From Actinoplanes octamycinicus (lineage in GTDB: Bacteria > Actinomycetota > Actinomycetes > Mycobacteriales > Micromonosporaceae): a stretch of 64,000 bases of DNA. Positions 59,620 through 64,000 of the stretch are shown here, piece after piece. How positions within the stretch are numbered: position 1 is the first letter of the stretch; the number at the start of each line of letters is the position of its first letter. Position numbers and translations under genes: made by a program. The stretch lies in the NCBI RefSeq assembly GCF_014205225.1, contig NZ_JACHNB010000001.1:1984001-2048000 (forward strand), read 5' to 3'. Below the pieces are notes generated by a model. The model saw nothing but the letters and a program-made list of their open reading frames with translations, was not told the origin of the DNA and ran no database searches.

Positions 59620-60324
59620 GGCGGCGTAGGGCGGGACGCTGGTCGCTCCGTGCACGGCGATCCCGCCGTTGAAGTATTTCGGCCGCCAGAGCAGCCCCAG
59701 CGGCGCGTGCCGCCAGCCGTCGATCTGGCGGCTGACCTTGAACTTGCCGGACGGGGTGGACGCCAGGTGGGTCTCGCCCTCCGACTCGTAATACTCACCG
59801 GAGCCGGTGGAGGTGTTGAAGACCTGGGTGATCCGGCCGTCGTCGACCAGCATCAGCAGCTGCCGCTTCCGGTCGATCTCGACCATCCGGCCGCTGGACG
59901 ACTTCGGTTTCGGCAGCACGCCGGCGTCCAGCGCCTTGCGGGTCTTCGGACCGATCGTGCCGTCCCGGCCGATCCCGGCGGCCTTCTGCAGCGCGAACAC
60001 CGCCTGCTGCGTCGTCCCGCCGAACTTGCCGTCCGCCTTGCCGTTCCAATAACCCAGCTCGGTCAGCCGCTGCTGGACGGCCAGCACGTCGGCGCCCTTG
60101 GCGCCGACCTTCAGCTTCCGCACCGGCGCGGGTGTGGACGGCGCGGTGCTCGGGGCGGCCGAGGACGGGGGTGCGGAAGGCGCGGCGGTCGCGGCCGGAG
60201 AAGAAGTTTCCGGTACGCCGGAAGGCGTCCCCGGCGCGCCCGGCGAGCCGGAGTCCGAGTCGCAGCCGGCGGCCAGGGACAGCGTGGCCACCGCGGCGAT
60301 CGTGAACGCCAGAACTCTCCGCAC
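59527..60324 (-). CDS. L,D-transpeptidase lipoprotein with peptidoglycan-binding domain
   Basis: A 265-residue envelope protein. The signal ends in a lipobox 'LAAGC' with lipidated Cys21. A Pro/Ala/Ser linker follows to about 65, then a PG_binding_1 domain (about 70-130, 'GADVLAVQQRLTELGYWNGK', 'GTIGPKTRKALDAG'). The YkuD catalytic domain (about 145-265) has 'HGATSVPPYAASHGCARVS', with the catalytic Cys in SHGCAR. It forms 3-3 cross-links or attaches proteins to peptidoglycan outside the membrane. GTG 60324 follows GGGAGG; a longer frame to 60369 lacks a site. Its end overlaps the convergent hypothetical gene by 93 nt. Confidence 0.9.
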   Translation of the reverse strand: MRRVLAFTIAAVATLSLAAGCDSDSGSPGAPGTPSGVPETSSPAATAAPSAPPSSAAPSTAPSTPAPVRKLKVGAKGADVLAVQQRLTELGYWNGKADGKFGGTTQQAVFALQKAAGIGRDGTIGPKTRKALDAGVLPKPKSSSGRMVEIDRKRQLLMLVDDGRITQVFNTSTGSGEYYESEGETHLASTPSGKFKVSRQIDGWRHAPLGLLWRPKYFNGGIAVHGATSVPPYAASHGCARVSIAAMNWMWNNDALPLKTKVWVY

Positions 60325-60470
60325 CCGGGGCCTCCCTCGTCGATCAGCCGGGCCAGTGTAGTGACCCATTTACAACCGTCCACCGATCATCTCCGATCGT
60401 CCACCCGCCCGGGTGGCTGATCGGGAACCGGGTGACACCGGGACGAAAAAGAGTCAAGTAGTCTTCGGCT

Positions 60471-61088
60471 ATGTCGTGGAAGGCGAGCGCCCGGCACGGC
60501 GTGCGAGAGGCGCCCGGAGGCTTCGCCCTCGTCCAGGAGCTGCTGAACACTCGCGCGGCGATGTCCTACGGACCGGACCTGCTGGGCGTGGTCGAGGACG
60601 CCCAGTGGTGGGTGACCGACGCGCTGGGCGCCTGGTCCCGGGTGTCCGGCCTGCCCGCCCCGACGCTGCTGCTCTCCGCCACCGACCTGCGCTCGCTGCG
60701 CCGGCTGCGGTCCGCGTTCGAGCAGGTGGTGCTGGCCGGGTCGAACCAGGAGCCGCCCGGCGCGCTGCCACCCGCCGACGTGGCGGTCAGCCTGGCGCCG
60801 GACGCGGCCGGCTGGGTGCGGGTGGTGCCGACCGGCCGGGGCACCCGGTGGCTGGCCTCCGCGCTCTGGGCCGAGGCGCTGCTCGCCCAGCAGGCCGGGG
60901 TCTGGCCGCGGCTGAAGCTGTGTCACAACACGGTCTGCCGGGCGGCGTTCTTCGACACCTCGCGGAACAACAGCGGCGTCTGGCACGACGTCAGCACCTG
61001 CGGCAACACGGCGAACCTGCGGGCGTTCCGGGAGCGCCGGCGACTGCTCGGCCACAGCCAGGAGATGCAGGTCGGCCCGGAGCACTGA
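60471..61088 (+). CDS. CGNR zinc-finger / ABATE-domain protein
   Basis: A 205-residue protein. Residues 1-130 are the stress-linked ABATE-type N-terminal domain ('GFALVQELLNTRAAMSYGPD', 'LRSLRRLRSAFEQVVLAG'). Residues about 155-195 form the CGNR zinc finger: 'LCHNTVCRAAFFDTSRNNSG', then 'STCGNTANLRAFRERRR', with CxxxxC...CGN. It is thought to bind nucleic acid and act as a transcription regulator, with unknown targets. The ATG is preceded by a weak site. It lies divergent from the L,D-transpeptidase gene and 82 nt before the next gene on the same strand. Confidence 0.85.
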   Translation: MSWKASARHGVREAPGGFALVQELLNTRAAMSYGPDLLGVVEDAQWWVTDALGAWSRVSGLPAPTLLLSATDLRSLRRLRSAFEQVVLAGSNQEPPGALPPADVAVSLAPDAAGWVRVVPTGRGTRWLASALWAEALLAQQAGVWPRLKLCHNTVCRAAFFDTSRNNSGVWHDVSTCGNTANLRAFRERRRLLGHSQEMQVGPEH

Positions 61089-61170
61089 GCCGGGGCCGAT
61101 GAGGGGCGCCGAGGACGAGACCGGGAAGACCGGCGGGAACCATCGGCGGATCTCGCGCGACTATGGATGC

Positions 61171-61944
61171 ATGGCGTGTGAGCAGTGGCGCGAGATGCTG
61201 TCGGCGCAGCTGGACGGCGAGGACGACCCGGTGACCCGGCCGCTGGTCGACGAGCACCTGGCCGGGTGCGCGGGGTGCCGGGCCTGGCTGGACGCGGCGG
61301 CCGCGGTGAACCGGCTCACGCGTACCGGGAAGGTGCCGGACGTGCCCGACCTCAGTGCCGCCATTCTCGCCGCCCTGCCGGCGGCGCCGGCCGCGGCGCC
61401 GCGGCGCCGTCTGCCGGTGGCCGCGCTGCTCTACGTGGCGCTCGCGCTGGTCGGCGCGGTGCAGATCATCCTCGGGCTGGCCCAGATCGGCGGGGCGTCC
61501 AGTGCCGGGCACGTGCATCTCGGGCTGTCCGCGGCGCCCGGGCACCTGTGGAACGAGTCGGCCGCGTGGAACGCGGCGGTGGGCGCGGGATACCTCTTCA
61601 TCGCGCTGCGGCGGACCCGGCCGGTGGGGCTGGTGCCGATGCTCACCGCGTTCGTCGGGATGCTGCTGCTGCTCTCGGTCAACGATCTGACCGGAGGCCG
61701 GGTGGACGTGGCCCGGCTGGTCGGCCACGGCTTCGTGATCGTCGGCTATCTGCTGGTGGTGGCGTTGTCCCGGGGCGCCGGCGGGTCGGTGCGGCCGCCC
61801 GGGGCGCGGGCCGGGACCGGCTGGCGGCTGGACCGCACGGCCGACCCGGAGCCGGAGGCGCCGGCGGCGCGGCGGCCGGGGCTGCGGCTGGTCCCGCCGA
61901 GCGGGCCGCTCACGGCCCGGGATGAGGATCAGCGAGCCGCCTGA
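61171..61944 (+). CDS. Zinc-finger (zf-HC2) anti-sigma-like membrane protein
   Basis: A 257-residue protein. The N-terminus has the zf-HC2 pattern ('MACEQWREMLSAQLDGEDDP', then 'DEHLAGCAGC' with HxxxCxxC at about 30-37), as in anti-sigma factors of the ZAS type. Four membrane helices follow (about 85-108, 132-150, 160-182, 190-212), with a hydrophilic C-terminal tail that ends at the stop. No extracytoplasmic sigma factor gene lies in the window next to it. It may bind a sigma factor or act as a membrane stress sensor. ATG 61171 is chosen because MACEQW is the usual start; a frame from 61099 has no such support. Confidence 0.82.
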   Translation: MACEQWREMLSAQLDGEDDPVTRPLVDEHLAGCAGCRAWLDAAAAVNRLTRTGKVPDVPDLSAAILAALPAAPAAAPRRRLPVAALLYVALALVGAVQIILGLAQIGGASSAGHVHLGLSAAPGHLWNESAAWNAAVGAGYLFIALRRTRPVGLVPMLTAFVGMLLLLSVNDLTGGRVDVARLVGHGFVIVGYLLVVALSRGAGGSVRPPGARAGTGWRLDRTADPEPEAPAARRPGLRLVPPSGPLTARDEDQRAA

Positions 61945-61951
61945 GCGCGGA

Positions 61952-62182
61952 TCAGCGGGGTGGGCGGACGGAGAGCTCGCGCCAGTCGTCCGGCCCGTTC
62001 AGCAGGGCGCGGACCATGTCGATGGCGGCGTCCTCGCTGTCGAACTCGAAGAAGTGTGACGTGCCGTCGGAGCCGCCGGCGCGCTGCTCGACATACCACT
62101 GGTCGCCGTTGGTGCGGAGGTAGACGTCCTTCCGGGCGAGGCGTCCCCATTTGCCGTTCCACCAGTGCTTACGCTGCTCCAT
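61952..62182 (-). CDS. Small protein of unknown function
   Basis: A 76-residue protein starting MEQRKHWWNGKWGRLARKDV, with a compact alpha/beta pattern ('LRTNGDQWYVEQRAGGSDGT', 'HFFEFDSEDAAIDMVRALLN'). I recall this as a short conserved actinobacterial protein without an assigned role. It lies antisense and convergent to the anti-sigma-like gene with 7 nt between stops, and 73 nt after the MscL stop on the same strand. The ribosome binding site is weak. Confidence 0.7.
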   Translation of the reverse strand: MEQRKHWWNGKWGRLARKDVYLRTNGDQWYVEQRAGGSDGTSHFFEFDSEDAAIDMVRALLNGPDDWRELSVRPPR

Positions 62183-62255
62183 CCCGGCACTGTATCGAAC
62201 ATCTGTTCGAACCGTGCCGGGAGGGCGGATCTTTCCGGGATTTGTCAGGGAGCCG

Positions 62256-62747
62256 TCAGCGCGGCGGTTCCTGGCGGCGCTGCAGGATGTCGTCGACCGC
62301 GCTGCCGTAGACGTTCCCCTGCTGGGCCGGCCGGCCGGCGGTCTGGGACTGGGCGACCAGCGCGTCCCGGATCTCGGTGAGCAGCTTGATCTCCTCGCTC
62401 GGGCTCTTCGGCGGCGGCTCCTCGCCGCGGCGGCGGCGCTCGGCCAGCAGGTTGAGCGGATAGACCACCAGGAAGTACAGAGTGATCGCGGTGAGCAGGA
62501 AGGTGACCAGCGCATTTACGAAGGCGATGACATCGAACTGGATGCCGCGCACCTCGGGGATGCTGCCCTTGAGGCTGTCCTTGCCGATGATCAGCACGGT
62601 GATCAGGCGGATCAGCGGTTCCAGGAACGACTTGGTGAACTGGGTGATCACGGTGGTGAAAGCAGCACCGATGACGACACCGACGGCGAGGTCGACGACA
62701 TTGCCGCGCATGATGAAGTCTTTGAAGCCTTGGAACATCTTCTTCAA
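62256..62747 (-). CDS. mscL: Large-conductance mechanosensitive channel
   Basis: A 163-residue MscL. The family signature is present: 'GFKDFIMRGNVVDLAVGVVI' (TM1 with its polar start), 'GAAFTTVITQFTKSF', the second helix 'VIAFVNALVTFLLTAITLYF', and a cytoplasmic helical bundle with 'ERRRRGEEPPPKSPSEEIKL'. It opens under membrane tension to release solutes during hypo-osmotic shock. The C-terminal tail is somewhat longer than in typical 130-150-residue homologues. The start TTG 62747 follows GGGAG; ATG 62738 is possible. It is an ordinary chromosomal gene on this side of the att site. Confidence 0.92.
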   Translation of the reverse strand: MKKMFQGFKDFIMRGNVVDLAVGVVIGAAFTTVITQFTKSFLEPLIRLITVLIIGKDSLKGSIPEVRGIQFDVIAFVNALVTFLLTAITLYFLVVYPLNLLAERRRRGEEPPPKSPSEEIKLLTEIRDALVAQSQTAGRPAQQGNVYGSAVDDILQRRQEPPR

Positions 62748-62851
62748 CGGTCACTCCCGGGGGCCGAAGTCAATCCGGCAACGGGTTCCCGCTGCCGGTC
62801 GGCGACAAACTACGCCGACCGGAACGGCCGCGCGAAACGTGACGAGCGGGG

Positions 62852-63205
62852 TCAGTCGAGCGCCGGCTCCTGGGCGCTGACCGCCTCGTCCACCGTCGGG
62901 TACGTGTGGAGCACCTCGACCAGACCGCTCACCTCGAGGATGCGCAACACACCCCGCTGCGGCGCGGCCAGCCGGACGGTGCCGCCGGCATCGTCGGTGC
63001 TGTTCTTCGCCCGGACGAAAACGGACAGGCCGGTGGAGTCGCAGAACGAGACCTCGGCCAGGTCGAAGACCAGCCTGGTCCGCCCTTTCTCCAGCAGGTC
63101 GCTGATCTGGTCCTGCAGTTGCGGGGCGGTGGCCATGTCGAGCTCACCGGCCACCGACACGACGACCATGTCGCCGCGCTGTTCGGTCTGCACCGTCAAG
63201 GACAT
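62852..63205 (-). CDS. STAS-domain anti-sigma factor antagonist
   Basis: A 117-residue SpoIIAA/RsbV-type protein. The STAS fold is seen in 'VVVSVAGELDMATAPQLQDQ', then 'LVFDLAEVSFCDSTGLSVFV', where Ser in DSTGL is the usual phosphorylation site, and 'VRLAAPQRGVLRILEVSGL'. AGGAGG lies 8 nt before ATG 63205. It likely releases a sigma factor from a RsbW-like kinase when unphosphorylated. A RsbR-like gene starts 166 nt away on the other strand, so both may act in one stress-response module. Confidence 0.88.
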   Translation of the reverse strand: MSLTVQTEQRGDMVVVSVAGELDMATAPQLQDQISDLLEKGRTRLVFDLAEVSFCDSTGLSVFVRAKNSTDDAGGTVRLAAPQRGVLRILEVSGLVEVLHTYPTVDEAVSAQEPALD

Positions 63206-63371
63206 TCGGGGACCCTCCTGTTATTGCTGAACGGTACTCCACGTACCGGGGGGATGCGCGCATTGGGACGAGGCCTTGACCTCGCTCGTTAGTTGGTCTA
63301 CAGCAATTAACGGACATGCTGATGGTAAAGTCCGGCCGTTGCGCACGGATCGTGTGGTGGGGGAGGCAGCG

Positions 63372-64000
63372 GTGGCGCTGAGTCCGGACGAGTCGGGTCG
63401 CTTCGCGGACCTGCTCAAAGAGCACGCCGACGGGCTGATCGCCCGATGGGCGGAGCTGATCGGAGTCAGCTTGCAGGGCCGCATGACGCGTCCCGAGCTG
63501 GAGCGTCAGATCAGGGAGCTGCACAAGAGCTTCCAGCAGGCGCTCGCCGCGGGCGCGCGGGACCTGACCGACGAGGCAGCCGGTGAGTTGCGGGCGCAGC
63601 TCAGCGAGCTGTCCAGCAGCCGTGCCCGGCAGGGCTTCTCGGCGACCGAGACGGCGATCAGCGTCTACGCGCTCAAGGACACGGTCCTGGAGGTGCTCGG
63701 CGACCAGACCGACGCGCAGACGCTGCGGGACTACGTGGCCTTCGCGGCCTTCGTCGACCGGGCCGCGCTGCTGACCTTCGACAGCTACGTGCGGGTCCGC
63801 GAGGGGCTGATCGCCGACCAGGCCGAGCAGCTGCTGGAGCTCTCCACCCCGGTGGTGAAGCTGTGGGAGGGCGTGGTGGCCGTCCCGCTGGTCGGCACGC
63901 TCGACTCGGCGCGCGCCCAGGTGGTGATGGAGCGGCTGCTGCAGACCCTGGTGGACACCGGCTCGCCCTACGCGATCATCGACATCACCGGTGTCCCGGC
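63372..64000 (+). CDS. RsbR-like stress sensor (partial, cut by window edge)
   Basis: At least 209 residues before the edge. GTG 63372 has GGGGAG 6 nt upstream. Residues 1-165 are an RsbR-type N-terminal helical domain ('RFADLLKEHADGLIARWAEL', 'SATETAISVYALKDTVLEVL'). From about 170 the STAS half begins ('VVKLWEGVVAVPLVGTLDSA', then 'QTLVDTGSPYAIIDITGVP'). This is the stressosome RsbR/RsbRD architecture that senses environmental stress and controls a switch kinase. Divergent from the STAS antagonist. The missing C-terminus holds the phosphorylatable Thr/Ser. Confidence 0.85.
   Translation, partial: MALSPDESGRFADLLKEHADGLIARWAELIGVSLQGRMTRPELERQIRELHKSFQQALAAGARDLTDEAAGELRAQLSELSSSRARQGFSATETAISVYALKDTVLEVLGDQTDAQTLRDYVAFAAFVDRAALLTFDSYVRVREGLIADQAEQLLELSTPVVKLWEGVVAVPLVGTLDSARAQVVMERLLQTLVDTGSPYAIIDITGVP

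Noticed and set aside
1..64000. CRISPR array
   Set aside because: No regularly spaced repeats of 24-40 bp with unique spacers were seen. The only repeat clusters are short heptamer-like motifs.

Overview
The window is high-GC actinobacterial DNA. Codon third positions are almost all G or C, GTG and TTG starts are common, and ribosome binding sites are strong. The flanking genes (zinc-finger anti-sigma-like membrane protein, STAS/RsbR-type stress signalling, CGNR protein, L,D-transpeptidase lipoprotein) suit a filamentous or sporangial actinomycete. Micromonosporaceae, for example Actinoplanes, is my best guess. It rests on gene style and not on a marker gene.

Most of the window (from its left edge, or close to it, up to about 58.49 kb) reads as the right-hand part of a large integrative and conjugative element (ICE). 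Layout: (1) 0-1.6 kb, a small secreted protein and a broken Mu-type transposase. (2) 1.6-8.2 kb, a tightly overlapping conjugation operon: VirB2/TrbC-like pilin, TrbL/VirB6-like membrane protein, PrgI-type protein, VirB4-like ATPase and a VirD4/TraG-type coupling ATPase. (3) 8.4-9.5 kb, a replication-relaxation family protein flanked by TGACAG/TGTCAG repeats, a candidate oriT, origin or operator. (4) 9.7-25 kb, a run of small, mostly uncharacterised cargo genes, many separated by hairpins. It includes a GGDEF diguanylate cyclase, a two-domain peptidoglycan hydrolase (VirB1-like role), two proteins with a DUF4314-like start, and a MoxR-type AAA ATPase next to a VWA protein that also carries HExxH. 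(5) 25-35 kb, a DUF4240 gene, a small secreted protein, and a divergent cluster built around two membrane-anchored BTAD (SARP-like) regulators, one with LysM, and an Hsp70-like ATPase fused to a polytopic membrane domain. (6) 35-46 kb, a two-gene secreted RHS polymorphic-toxin locus with two candidate immunity genes. (7) 46.7-51.8 kb, an excisionase-like protein, a nucleotidyltransferase, the tyrosine integrase and several decayed genes. (8) 52-57.4 kb, an AT-richer defence-like cassette of two convergent operons: C5 cytosine methyltransferase, GIY-YIG nuclease and Vsr facing GIY-YIG nuclease and AIPR. (9) 58.09 and 58.44 kb, 3' tRNA fragments: a decayed tRNA-Arg(ACG) half and a clean tRNA-Lys(TTT) half. 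The second is the expected att site of the element.

Right of 58.49 kb is ordinary chromosome: a hypothetical protein, L,D-transpeptidase, CGNR zinc-finger protein, anti-sigma-like membrane protein, MscL, a STAS antagonist and the start of an RsbR-like protein cut by the window edge.

Working model (inference): the Replic_Relax protein processes the element's DNA, the coupling ATPase and VirB4/TrbL/PrgI/pilin move it, and the M23/transglycosylase-like protein opens the wall. The integrase inserts the element into the 3' half of tRNA-Lys, so the complete tRNA-Lys gene and the left att site should lie outside the window to the left. The membrane BTAD/LysM/Hsp70 cluster may sense the envelope and control cargo, and the RHS and methylase/nuclease modules are competition and defence payload.
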